Part shown: positions 1 to 7,174 of the stretch, piece by piece
Layout of the letters: every line of letters starts with the position of its first letter
Position numbering within the stretch: position 1 is the first letter of the stretch
Assembly: GCA_028874365.1 (NCBI GenBank)
Contig: JAPPJZ010000003.1
Span: forward strand, 1 to 55,670
Length of the DNA stretch: 55,670 nt
Origin: Chloroflexota bacterium
GTDB taxonomy: Bacteria > Chloroflexota > Dehalococcoidia > Bin125
Direction of reading: 5' to 3'
Position numbers and translations under genes: made by a program
Notes under the pieces: model-generated
What the model was told of the DNA's origin: nothing
Seen by the model: the letters and a program-made list of their open reading frames with translations, nothing else
The model's database searches: none

Positions 1-135
1 TGGGGCCCCCTGGGATTGTAACGGGTACCGCCCCACCCCGCGCCGCTCGCTTTCTTGTGGCCATAAATCGGCACTGGTTTCAATTCACTAGGGGGGGCGC
101 GGGGGCGCCGCCCTTCGTCATATCATCGAACCACG

Positions 136-1230
136 ATGACGGAACTACTCCTCGCCAGGCGGCTCGCCCTGACGGCCTTGCTGGCCCTACTGCTGCTGGT
201 CGGCTTGGCAACGCTCGACGCGCACGGCGACGACGGCGGAGAGACGGTTCGCGTCATCGCCCGCCTGCACGAGGGAGGGCAAATCGAGTTCGGCCTGCGC
301 ACATCGGAAGGCAACCAGTTCCCCAGACTGCGAATCTTCCCCGCGAACGTGTCCCATGGGCGTTGGTTGCGCAGCTCCACGCTCGAGCTCCCGGACGGCA
401 CCGTCGTCCGGATCATTGCCAGACGGAGTGGCGACACGAGGGTCGAGTTCGGAATTCGGATCGATGAGCCCCTCCGCGACTTCCTGCCCACCCGACGTTT
501 CTTCCCGCGCTCCGCCACGGTCGGCCGCTGGCTCTCCAGCACACCGGTCCTGCTCCCAGCGCCCGGGACCGACGCCGATCATCACGACCCGGTACCGGAA
601 ACTCCGGCGCCTGAACCGGACGAACCGGATCCGCCGCAGGATGACAGCGACGACTCCGCAGCCGATCAGCCGGATGAAGGTTCCGGCGTCGAGAGAATCA
701 GCGGTGGAGCCCGTGACGGACTAATCGTCGACGGCAACATCATCGGCGACCCCGACGCGCCGGTCCTGATCGTCGAGTACGGCGATCCGTTTTGACCGAA
801 TTGCCACCGCATCGCGACTCAGGTTGAGCCGCGACTGATCGAAGAGTACGTACGCACCGGCATCGCCCGGTTCCAGTTCATCAACATCGCCTACTTGGGC
901 GCAGCTTCCGAACGGGTTGGCTATGCGATGATCTGCGCAACCGAGCAGAACGGCGCCTCGTTCTGGCGGTTCCACGATCGCTTCCTCGTCGACCGCAGCC
1001 GCGCCGCATCGCGTGCGCAACTGATCGAGTATGCAGGCGAGATCGGTCTCGACTCCGACGACTTCACGCAGTGCTACGACGCTCCGGCAACGCGGCAGGC
1101 ACATAACCAGAACGTCAGTGACGCTCGGGACATCGGTATTACGTACGGTCCGAGGGTTCATGTCAACGGAACCAACGCAGGCACTTCGTTTGACGCGATC
1201 CGGCGCGCCGTGGAAGCCGCAGCGCCGTGA
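136..1230 (+). CDS. DsbA-like thiol oxidoreductase, candidate selenoprotein (UGA at 793-795)
   Basis: Predicted exported or membrane-anchored thiol-disulfide oxidoreductase. Read through the TGA at 793-795, the frame runs 364 residues. Residues 7-24 form a hydrophobic signal or anchor. Residues 36-140 hold two copies of a roughly 45-residue unit (VRVIARLHEGGQIEFGLR and VRIIARRSGDTRVEFGIR, each followed by an FP..GRWL segment). A Pro/Glu/Asp-rich linker follows, then a thioredoxin-fold DsbA domain from about residue 195. The TGA encodes residue 220 in the context DAPVLIVEYGDPF-U-PNC. This aligns with DAPV.IVEFSDFQCPFC of DsbA-like proteins, so the stop sits at the first Cys of CxxC. The downstream frame continues in register with family features: FWRFHDRFL, LGLD-like IGLD, and a cis-Pro region YGPRVHVNG. 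A SECIS-like hairpin lies just 3' of the UGA. Selenocysteine decoding is inferred; the alternative is a gene broken by a Cys-to-stop mutation or a sequencing error. Confidence 0.8.
812..834 (+). promoter_or_regulatory. Candidate bacterial SECIS hairpin
   Basis: An imperfect hairpin inside the coding frame, 16 nt after the in-frame TGA. TCGCG (812-816) pairs with CGCGA (830-834), A817/C829 is a mismatch, CTCA (818-821) pairs with TGAG (825-828), and the apical loop is GGT (822-824). The loop begins 26 nt after the UGA and its first two bases are G. Both properties fit the general description of bacterial SECIS elements, which place the apical loop roughly 16-37 nt from the UGA with a G in the first two loop positions. 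Binding by SelB is inferred, not shown. Confidence 0.65.
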
Positions 1231-1250
1231 CTCAGCGGTACGCTGGGTAG

Positions 1251-1661
1251 ATGAAGCCAAAGATCAGCATCGTCACGCTCGGCGTCTCCGACCTCGATGC
1301 CTCGGTCCGCTTCTACCGCGACGGACTCGGGCTCCCCGCTCCCAACTACAACGACGGCGACGACATCTGCTTCCTCGAACTTGAGGGGACCTGGCTCTCC
1401 CTCTATCGCCGAGACAAGTTCCCCGAGGAGGCCGACGTTCCTTTCGCCGATTCCACGGCCGGCACCCCGACCATCACTCTCGCCCACAACCTGCCCTCGC
1501 CCGAGGACGTCGATGCCGCCATGCAGGAAGCCGTCGACGCGGGCGCCACGCTGGTCAAGCAGCCCGAAAAGGTCTTCTGGGGCGGCTACAGCGGCTACTT
1601 CGCCGACCCCGACGGCTACCTCTGGGAGCTCGCACACAACCCCTTCACGGACCTGACATGA
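1251..1661 (+). CDS. VOC family protein (glyoxalase/dioxygenase fold)
   Basis: A 136-residue single VOC module built from two beta-alpha-beta-beta-beta units. The N-terminal unit begins KISIVTLGVSDLDASVRFYRDGLGLP, the typical start of glyoxalase/bleomycin-resistance-like proteins. The C-terminal unit ends GYFADPDGYLWELAHNP, which carries the usual metal-ligand Glu (WE). Its length is normal for a one-module member that dimerises. It starts 20 nt after the DsbA-like gene, and its stop overlaps the next VOC gene (ATGA), so the two VOC genes are probably co-translated. The substrate cannot be told from sequence. No strong ribosome binding site is visible. Confidence 0.85.
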   Translation: MKPKISIVTLGVSDLDASVRFYRDGLGLPAPNYNDGDDICFLELEGTWLSLYRRDKFPEEADVPFADSTAGTPTITLAHNLPSPEDVDAAMQEAVDAGATLVKQPEKVFWGGYSGYFADPDGYLWELAHNPFTDLT

Positions 1662-2047
1662 CCATGCCGAAGGTCACGTCCCTCAGCGCAGTCACCCTGG
1701 CCACTGCCGACATGGCCGCCGCCACGACGTTCTACGAGGCGCTCGGCTTCGAGAAGATCTACGGAGGACCGCAGGCCGGTTTCACCTCATACCGAGCAGG
1801 CCAGAGCTATCTCAATCTGATCGCCGCCGAGACTGGATCAGGCTTCTGGGGACGTGCCATCTTCTACGTGGACGACGTCGACGCCTTCCACGCCAACGCA
1901 ACCAACGCCGGACTCAATCCCGAGTTCGAACCCAGAGACGCCCCCTGGCGCGAGCGCTACTTCCACATCGTCGACCCCGACGGCCACGAGATCTCATTCG
2001 CCAGGCCGATCTCCACTCCCTCTCCCTCTGGGAGAGGGCAGGAGTGA
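1658..2047 (+). CDS. VOC family protein
   Basis: A second VOC-fold protein of 129 residues, only distantly similar to its upstream neighbour. It starts SLSAVTLATADMAAATTFYEALGFEKI and ends YFHIVDPDGHEISFARP, with the metal-ligand Glu in HEISF. The ATG overlaps the upstream stop by 4 nt, which suggests translational coupling and perhaps a heterodimer. The last residues (STPSPSGRGQE) come from a perfect hairpin repeat that has run into the 3' end of the frame. The ancestral protein therefore probably ended near FARPI. Function beyond the fold is unknown. Confidence 0.8.
   Translation: MTMPKVTSLSAVTLATADMAAATTFYEALGFEKIYGGPQAGFTSYRAGQSYLNLIAAETGSGFWGRAIFYVDDVDAFHANATNAGLNPEFEPRDAPWRERYFHIVDPDGHEISFARPISTPSPSGRGQE
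2014..2046. repeat. GC-rich hairpin repeat at 3' end of VOC gene
   Basis: CCCTCTCCC (2018-2026), loop TCT, GGGAGAGGG (2030-2038) is a perfect 9-bp stem, with an outer CACTC/GAGTG pairing (2014-2018 and 2042-2046). It is of the common REP-like type scattered through many bacterial genomes. There is no U-tract, so it is not a classical terminator. It lies between convergent genes and contributes the last codons of the VOC gene. Confidence 0.6.
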
Positions 2048-2105
2048 GGGTCCGCCGGTTTCGCAGTACAGCCTTGGCGGAGAGGGAACGCGCCGGCGTC
2101 GGCAG

Positions 2106-2876
2106 CTATTCCCCCACCTCGAGCGACCGACCTGCGGTCAGCCCACCATCAATGACGAACTCAGAGCCGGTGCTGTAGGTCGCGTCGGCGGCGATGAACA
2201 GCATCATCTTGGCCACCTCATCGACCCGACCAAAGCGCGGGATCGGCATCCGAACCGGCACGTCGCCGTCCGGCCTGCGCGGTGTGTCCTCATTCGTGGT
2301 CATCAGCGTGTCAATCGGACCGGGATGAACCGAGTTGACGCGAATGTTGTATGGCCCCAGCTCCAGCGCCGCAACTTTCGTCAGGCCCCGAACCGCGAAC
2401 TTCGACGAAACATAGGCGCTGGAATCGGGATAGCCTTCCAGACCGGCCGTCGATGACGTGTTGATGATGCAGCCGCCGCCGGCCTCGCGCATCGCCTTGA
2501 TCGCTGCTCGGATGCCCAACCACACGCCCACCTGGTTGATCTTGATCATCTCCAGGTACTCCTGCGCGGTCGTGTCCTCGATCGACGCGTTGCGTAGGAT
2601 GCCTGCGTTGTTGATCAGGATGTTCAGCTTGCCGAACCGCTCGGTCGTCGCGTCGACCATCTCGGCCCAGCTTGATTGATCGGAGACATCCAGCTTCCGG
2701 AACATGGCATCGCCGCCGGTGTCGTTGATGCTCTCGGCAACCCGGTTGCCGTCTTCCTCCAGCACATCGCCAATCGCGATTGCCGCGCCCTCGCGCGCAA
2801 AGAGGCGCGCCTGATGTTCACCCTGCCCTCGGGCGCCTCCAGAAATCAGTGCGACCTGTCCATCGAGCTTGCCCAT
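2106..2876 (-). CDS. SDR family oxidoreductase, copy 1
   Basis: Classical short-chain dehydrogenase/reductase of 256 residues, using NAD(P)H to oxidise or reduce an alcohol or ketone. The nucleotide-binding Gly motif near residue 12 is GGARGQGE, a variant of TGxxxGxG. NNAG lies at about 88, and the catalytic Ser (TSSTAG), Tyr and Lys are in SAYVSSK. The C-terminus has the usual YSTGSEFVIDGG. It begins MGKLDGQ like the three paralogues upstream, and is the most distal gene of a minus-strand run (cupin, then four SDRs), 68 nt after copy 2. GARGQG-type SDRs are often annotated as steroid or glucose dehydrogenases, but the substrate is not determinable here. Confidence 0.92.
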   Translation of the reverse strand: MGKLDGQVALISGGARGQGEHQARLFAREGAAIAIGDVLEEDGNRVAESINDTGGDAMFRKLDVSDQSSWAEMVDATTERFGKLNILINNAGILRNASIEDTTAQEYLEMIKINQVGVWLGIRAAIKAMREAGGGCIINTSSTAGLEGYPDSSAYVSSKFAVRGLTKVAALELGPYNIRVNSVHPGPIDTLMTTNEDTPRRPDGDVPVRMPIPRFGRVDEVAKMMLFIAADATYSTGSEFVIDGGLTAGRSLEVGE

Positions 2877-2944
2877 GTTGGTTCTCTCAATCCAGTTTCG
2901 TCATTCCGGAATTCGCGGGAGCATTGCCGCCCTGGTCGACCATG

Positions 2945-3724
2945 TCAATCCTGGGACCGCGCGACCATTGTTCCGGCTGTGACGCCGCCGTCGATCACGA
3001 ATTCGGCTCCGGTGCTGTAGGTGGCATCGGCGGCGATGAAGAGCATCATCTTAGCCACCTCGTCGACGTGCCCCACTCGCGCGATCGGTGCGGTCCTTGC
3101 GATGTCGAAGTCGTCGTCGTCAGTCCGCTGGATCTGCGGATCGCGAATCATCGGCGTGTCGATCGGTCCCGGATGCACTGAATTCACGCGAATGTTGTAC
3201 GGCGCCAACTCCAGCGCCGCCACCTTGGTCATCCCGCGAACCGCGAACTTCGACGAGACGTAAGCTCCCAGGCCCGAGTAGCCTTCAAGGCCTGCCGTGG
3301 ACGACGTGTTGATGATGCAGCCGCCGCCGGCTTCCTTGAGCGCCGGAATCGCCGTCTTCATGCCCAGCCAGACACCGAGTTGGTTGACCAGGATCACGTC
3401 CAGATAGTCCTGCAGAGTGGAGTCTTCGATCAGGTTCACCCGGGCGATGCCGGCGTTGTTGATCACGATGTCGAGACGGCCAAACTGCGACACGCTCTCG
3501 TCGACCATCGACTGCCAGCTCGACGCCTCGGTCACATCGAGCTTCTGGAACATGGCCTGACCGCCGGTGTCGTTGATGCTCTCGGCGACGCGCTGGCCGT
3601 CTTCCTCCAGCACATCGCCGAGCGCGACAGCCGCTCCCTCTCGGGCGAACAGACGAGCCTGAGCCTCTCCCTGTCCTCTCGCGCCGCCGGATATCAGCGC
3701 AACCTGTCCATCGAGCTTTCCCAT
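2945..3724 (-). CDS. SDR family oxidoreductase, copy 2
   Basis: A 259-residue SDR paralogue with the same GGARGQGEAQARLFAREGA nucleotide-binding segment, NNAG, and the catalytic Ser-Tyr-Lys set in the segment ending GAYVSSK. The ATG is preceded by a strong GGAGGAGG Shine-Dalgarno, which fixes the start. Relative to copy 1 it has a longer substrate-loop segment (RDPQIQRTDDDDFDIARTAPIARV), the region that normally differs between SDR substrates. The catalytic machinery is unchanged, so the copies may differ mainly in substrate. Confidence 0.92.
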   Translation of the reverse strand: MGKLDGQVALISGGARGQGEAQARLFAREGAAVALGDVLEEDGQRVAESINDTGGQAMFQKLDVTEASSWQSMVDESVSQFGRLDIVINNAGIARVNLIEDSTLQDYLDVILVNQLGVWLGMKTAIPALKEAGGGCIINTSSTAGLEGYSGLGAYVSSKFAVRGMTKVAALELAPYNIRVNSVHPGPIDTPMIRDPQIQRTDDDDFDIARTAPIARVGHVDEVAKMMLFIAADATYSTGAEFVIDGGVTAGTMVARSQD

Positions 3725-3812
3725 CTCGTACCTCCTCCGTCAGATTCCGTCTTTCCCTACAGCTTGCTCTCGCAGAGCGAAGACTAGTCTCCGCTACTCG
3801 GAGCATCGACAG

Positions 3813-4583
3813 CTAGTCGTTGACCGGAATCGCCCGGCCCGACATATGACCGCCGTCGATCTGGAACTCCGCCCCGGTGCTGTAGGTCGCGTCGGCCGCA
3901 ATGAACAGCATCATCTTGGCCACCTCTTCCGGCAGACCAGCGCGCGCGATTGGGCTGGTTACCGAAATCTCCCCGTCGGGGCTGCCGCCAATCCTGGGAT
4001 CTCGCACCATCGGCGTATCGATCTGCCCGGGATGAACCGAATTGACGCGAATGTTGTACGGCGCCAGTTCCAGCGCCGCCACTTTGGTAATCCCCCGCAC
4101 GGCGAACTTCGAGGAGACGTAGCCGCTGAGGCCGGCATACCCCTCGTATCCGGCGGTCGACGACACATTGACGATGCAGCCACCACCCGCCTCGCGCATC
4201 GGCTCGATCGCGGCACGGATCCCCAACCAGACACCAACCTGGTTGATGTCGATGACCTCGAGATACTCCTCGAGCGTCGAGTCCTCAATCGTCCCGGCGC
4301 GCAGTATGCCGGCGTTGTTGATCAGGATGTTGAGACCGCCAAACCGTTCCACGGTGAGAGCGACAATCTCGGACCAGCCCGCCTGCTCCGTGACATCCAG
4401 TCGGTGGAACATCGCCTCGCCGCCGGTGTCGATGATGCTCTCCGCGACTTGCCGCCCCTCTGCCTCCAGCACATCGCTGAGCATGACCGCAGCGCCCTCC
4501 CGGGCGAACAGTCGAGCTTGCGCTTCACCCTGTCCCCGCGCCGCGCCCGAGATGAGCGCCACCTGTCCGTCCAGTTTGCCCAT
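3813..4583 (-). CDS. SDR family oxidoreductase, copy 3
   Basis: A 256-residue SDR paralogue. The open frame extends 18 codons upstream, but the start chosen is the ATG of MGKLDGQVAL, shared by all four copies and preceded by GAGGAG. The nucleotide-binding motif reads GAARGQGE (A for G in the second position). NNAG and the Ser/Tyr/Lys residues (GLSGYVSSK) are intact. The variable loop reads RIGGSPDGEISVTSPIARAG. It starts 17 nt after the end of copy 4, consistent with one transcript. Confidence 0.92.
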   Translation of the reverse strand: MGKLDGQVALISGAARGQGEAQARLFAREGAAVMLSDVLEAEGRQVAESIIDTGGEAMFHRLDVTEQAGWSEIVALTVERFGGLNILINNAGILRAGTIEDSTLEEYLEVIDINQVGVWLGIRAAIEPMREAGGGCIVNVSSTAGYEGYAGLSGYVSSKFAVRGITKVAALELAPYNIRVNSVHPGQIDTPMVRDPRIGGSPDGEISVTSPIARAGLPEEVAKMMLFIAADATYSTGAEFQIDGGHMSGRAIPVND

Positions 4584-4600
4584 CTCAATCGCTCCTCGAT

Positions 4601-5383
4601 CTACTCGCCGCGATCCTGCACCCGGGTGACTGACCACCCGGCGGTCATCCCACCGTCGATCACGAACTCCGACCCGGTGCTGTACGTGGCATCTGCGGCA
4701 ATGAACAGCATCATTGCCGCGACCTCATCGGTCCGGCCCACCCGCGGAATGGGTGCGTCGAAACTGGTGTCCCCCGCGTCGCGCGTGGCGATCGCCGGGT
4801 CGCGAATCATCGGCGTGTCGATCGGGCCGGGATGGACGGAGTTCACTCGAATGTTGTACTGACCCAGCTCTTGCGCCGCGACCTTGGTCAGGCCGCGCAC
4901 AGCGAACTTGGACGACACGTACGCGCCCAGCCCCGCGCTGCCCAGCAGTCCGGCCACCGAGGACGTGTTGATGATGCAGCCGCCGCCCGCAGCCTTGAGC
5001 GCGGGAATGGCCGCCTGGATGCCCAGCCACACCCCAACCTGGTTGATCCGGATCACCTCGAGGTAGTCCTCCAGCGACGATTCCTCGATCAGTTTGATCC
5101 GCGCGATTCCGGCGTTGTTGATCACGATATCGAGCCGTCCGTACTGCTCCACGACGGCATCAACCGTGGCCCTCCACTGGCTCTGCTCGGTCACGTCGAG
5201 ATGGTGGTACACCGCGTCGCCGCCCGTGTCGTTGATGCTGGCCGCCACGAGTTCGCCCTCGGCGTCCAGCACGTCGGCGAGCGCCACCTGGGCGCCCTCA
5301 CGAGCGAACAATCGCGCCTGCGCTTCGCCCTGACCTCTCGCCCCACCCGAGATCAGTGCCACGTGTCCGTCGAGCTTGCCCAT
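4601..5383 (-). CDS. SDR family oxidoreductase, copy 4
   Basis: A 260-residue SDR paralogue starting MGKLDGHVAL. The start is set by an AGGAGG Shine-Dalgarno and by alignment with the other copies; an in-frame extension of 41 codons overlaps upstream non-coding DNA and is not supported. It has GGARGQGE, NNAG and GAYVSSK. It is the first SDR after the cupin gene, 41 nt downstream of it. With copies 1-3 it forms a tandem array that probably arose by repeated local duplication followed by divergence of the substrate loop. Confidence 0.92.
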   Translation of the reverse strand: MGKLDGHVALISGGARGQGEAQARLFAREGAQVALADVLDAEGELVAASINDTGGDAVYHHLDVTEQSQWRATVDAVVEQYGRLDIVINNAGIARIKLIEESSLEDYLEVIRINQVGVWLGIQAAIPALKAAGGGCIINTSSVAGLLGSAGLGAYVSSKFAVRGLTKVAAQELGQYNIRVNSVHPGPIDTPMIRDPAIATRDAGDTSFDAPIPRVGRTDEVAAMMLFIAADATYSTGSEFVIDGGMTAGWSVTRVQDRGE

Positions 5384-5424
5384 CAACTGCCTCCTGCCCG
5401 TCCTACAGAGCGCCGGCGCTTCGG

Positions 5425-6000
5425 TCAGATCGACTTGATCTCTCTTCGGGTGCTCATGCCGAACGGCTCGACTTCGTTGGTCTCCAGGTTGAATCGGTAG
5501 CGCCACTGACGCAGCAGATCAAGCCCGTACACGTGAATCGCCAGCGTCTTACCCTCCCTGATCTCGACCGAGTGAATATCCGCCGGCGGCTCGGCGATCA
5601 CCGTCGTCGTGCCCGTCGGCACGCGGGTCGGATCCAACTCCTCCAACTCCGCGTACCACGGAGTCGTACCGTCGTCCACGCGCTGGTAGTTGCGATTGAA
5701 CTCCACCCCCGAGATCACGCCTTCCATCGCCCAGCCGTTGTGGTTATGCACCGGAGCGCTCGAGTCGGGCTGCCACACCGTGCACATGATCGTCAGGTTG
5801 TCCGCGCGATGGATCACGAAACCCTTGTCGGGGTCGGCGTCATCGTTATCGGGCAGGTCGAGCAAACAATCCTGTCGCTGGATGATCCGCTCAAGCGGCT
5901 CCGCGATCTGCGCAATCTGCCGCTCGGCCGATTCGCCGCGGTCGGCAACCCGTTGAGCTTCCTTGACAAAGTCCTGCAGGGTGTATGTGCCGGTCGTCAT
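5425..6000 (-). CDS. Cysteine-dioxygenase-like 3-His cupin
   Basis: A 191-residue single-cupin protein resembling type I cysteine dioxygenase and 3-mercaptopropionate dioxygenase, which add O2 to small thiols using an Fe(II) held by three His. The candidate ligands are His85 and His87 (PVHNHNGW) and His143 (PADIHSVE), in the family's arrangement. GVEFNRNY follows the first pair. Start is the ATG at 6000; a TTG one codon earlier is also open. It is the promoter-proximal gene of the minus-strand run leading into four SDRs. The thiol substrate is not predictable, and related cupins act on other small acids. Confidence 0.8.
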   Translation of the reverse strand: MTTGTYTLQDFVKEAQRVADRGESAERQIAQIAEPLERIIQRQDCLLDLPDNDDADPDKGFVIHRADNLTIMCTVWQPDSSAPVHNHNGWAMEGVISGVEFNRNYQRVDDGTTPWYAELEELDPTRVPTGTTTVIAEPPADIHSVEIREGKTLAIHVYGLDLLRQWRYRFNLETNEVEPFGMSTRREIKSI

Positions 6001-6038
6001 CAATCGAGCCCTTCACTCGGTGGCGTACGTTGGCGTCG

Positions 6039-6044
6039 AGTATA
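6039..6044 (-). promoter_or_regulatory. Putative -10 box for the cupin-SDR operon
   Basis: TATACT on the minus strand, 38 nt upstream of the cupin ATG, matches the sigma-70 -10 consensus in 5 of 6 bases. No convincing -35 is visible at the usual spacing. The perfect palindrome at 6069-6096 covers the position where the -35 or activator site would lie. Weak evidence on its own. Confidence 0.35.
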
Positions 6045-6068
6045 GGTCTGCGAAATCCCTCGGGGAGC

Positions 6069-6096
6069 CTGTCGGTTAGCCTGCCCTAACCGACAG
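6069..6096. promoter_or_regulatory. Perfect 11-bp inverted repeat in divergent promoter region
   Basis: CTGTCGGTTAG (6069-6079), six-base spacer, CTAACCGACAG (6086-6096). The 28-bp dyad lies between the minus-strand cupin/SDR operon (start 6000) and the plus-strand LLM gene (start 6119). Its position and symmetry fit a dimeric regulator operator controlling both transcripts. It could alternatively be a hairpin in the 5' leader of the LLM gene. No T-run follows in either direction, so a terminator is unlikely. No regulator gene is nearby. Confidence 0.55.
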
Positions 6097-6118
6097 ACTG
6101 GACGAGCGGAGCAGGTCC

Positions 6119-7174
6119 ATGCCTCGCGAGCGCGCTGAATTCGGACTCTTCTTCCAGCTGCCCCAGGCCGACGGCCAGGACGTTCCGCAGCGGTACCGCG
6201 ACACCATCGCCCAGATTGTCCATGCCGATCGAATCGGTTGGGACGCCGCCTGGCTGGCGGAGATGCACTTCGTTCGTGAGTTCTCCGTCTTGCCGTCTCC
6301 CATGGTCGCAATGGCCGCAGCAGCGGCCCAGACCGAACACATCCGCCTGGGCACCGGCGTCGCGCTGTTGCCACTCGTCGACCCCATCCGCGCCGCCGAG
6401 GACGCCGCGACGCTCGACATCATTTCGGGCGGACGCCTGGAATACGGCATCGGACGGGGCGCCATCAGCGAGCATTTCGCCGGCTTCAACGTCAGCATGG
6501 GCGACCGAGCGATCCGCTTCAACGAAGCACTGAACGTGATCCAGCAGGCCTGGTCCGATAAGCCGGTCAACTTCGACGGCGAGCATTTCAGTTATCGCGA
6601 CGTGCAGGTCGTGCCCAAACCGATCCAGCGGCCCGGTCCCCCTCTGCGGATGGCCGCCAACAGCGACGAGTCGTTCGCCCGCGCAGCCAACGAAGGCTGG
6701 CGCGTCTTCGCCAGCCCGATCACCGCCTTCAATGACGAACTCGATCGTCGCTTCACGATGTACCACGGCGCACGGCCGCACGCTCCGGCAGCTGACGCCG
6801 GGCTCCTCCTCCCCGTCCACGTGCACGAGTCCTCCGAGACCGCGAAGGCCGAAGCCCGGGGCAGCCTGATGAGCTACATGAAGGTCGTCACCGATACCGG
6901 AATGCGCGGTTGGCTCCGGCGTGGCGGCGACCCGGACGACCTACCGCCGCTACTCGCTCGGAACCGCAACGCCAGCTACGAGGAGATCGTCGATGCCATG
7001 TGCGCGATCGGCAACCCCGACGAAGTCACCGAGAAGCTGTCGGGGCTGGGCGCCCGCTACGGCGTCGGACACTTCCTGACCTGGTGCAACGCCGGCGGCG
7101 TCATCCCGCACGAACAGGTGACTCGATCAATGAGCCTCTTCATGCAGGAATGCGCGCCCAACATTACGGTCTGA
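6119..7174 (+). CDS. LLM class flavin-dependent oxidoreductase
   Basis: A 351-residue luciferase-like TIM-barrel enzyme using reduced flavin and O2 to oxygenate or oxidise a small substrate. It begins AEFGLFFQLPQ, and has the typical EMHF segment after the first barrel strands, LGTGVALLPLVDPIRAAEDAATLDIISGGRLEYGIGRG, and the late IGNPDEVTEKL. All are standard for bacterial-luciferase-like monooxygenases. Start ATG is the first in frame after the palindrome. It overlaps the DNA methyltransferase gene tail-to-tail by 11 nt. A flavin reductase is encoded one gene away on the other strand and could supply reduced flavin. Confidence 0.9.
   Translation: MPRERAEFGLFFQLPQADGQDVPQRYRDTIAQIVHADRIGWDAAWLAEMHFVREFSVLPSPMVAMAAAAAQTEHIRLGTGVALLPLVDPIRAAEDAATLDIISGGRLEYGIGRGAISEHFAGFNVSMGDRAIRFNEALNVIQQAWSDKPVNFDGEHFSYRDVQVVPKPIQRPGPPLRMAANSDESFARAANEGWRVFASPITAFNDELDRRFTMYHGARPHAPAADAGLLLPVHVHESSETAKAEARGSLMSYMKVVTDTGMRGWLRRGGDPDDLPPLLARNRNASYEEIVDAMCAIGNPDEVTEKLSGLGARYGVGHFLTWCNAGGVIPHEQVTRSMSLFMQECAPNITV

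Noticed and set aside
136-795. Reading the DsbA-like gene as a truncated 219-residue protein or pseudogene
   Set aside because: The stop is exactly at the CxxC Cys, the frame continues with intact family features to 1230, and a SECIS-like hairpin follows. Simple decay is less likely, though re-sequencing is needed to exclude an error.
6086-6826. 246-residue minus-strand frame opposite the LLM gene
   Set aside because: The LLM protein has full family motifs; the opposite frame has none.
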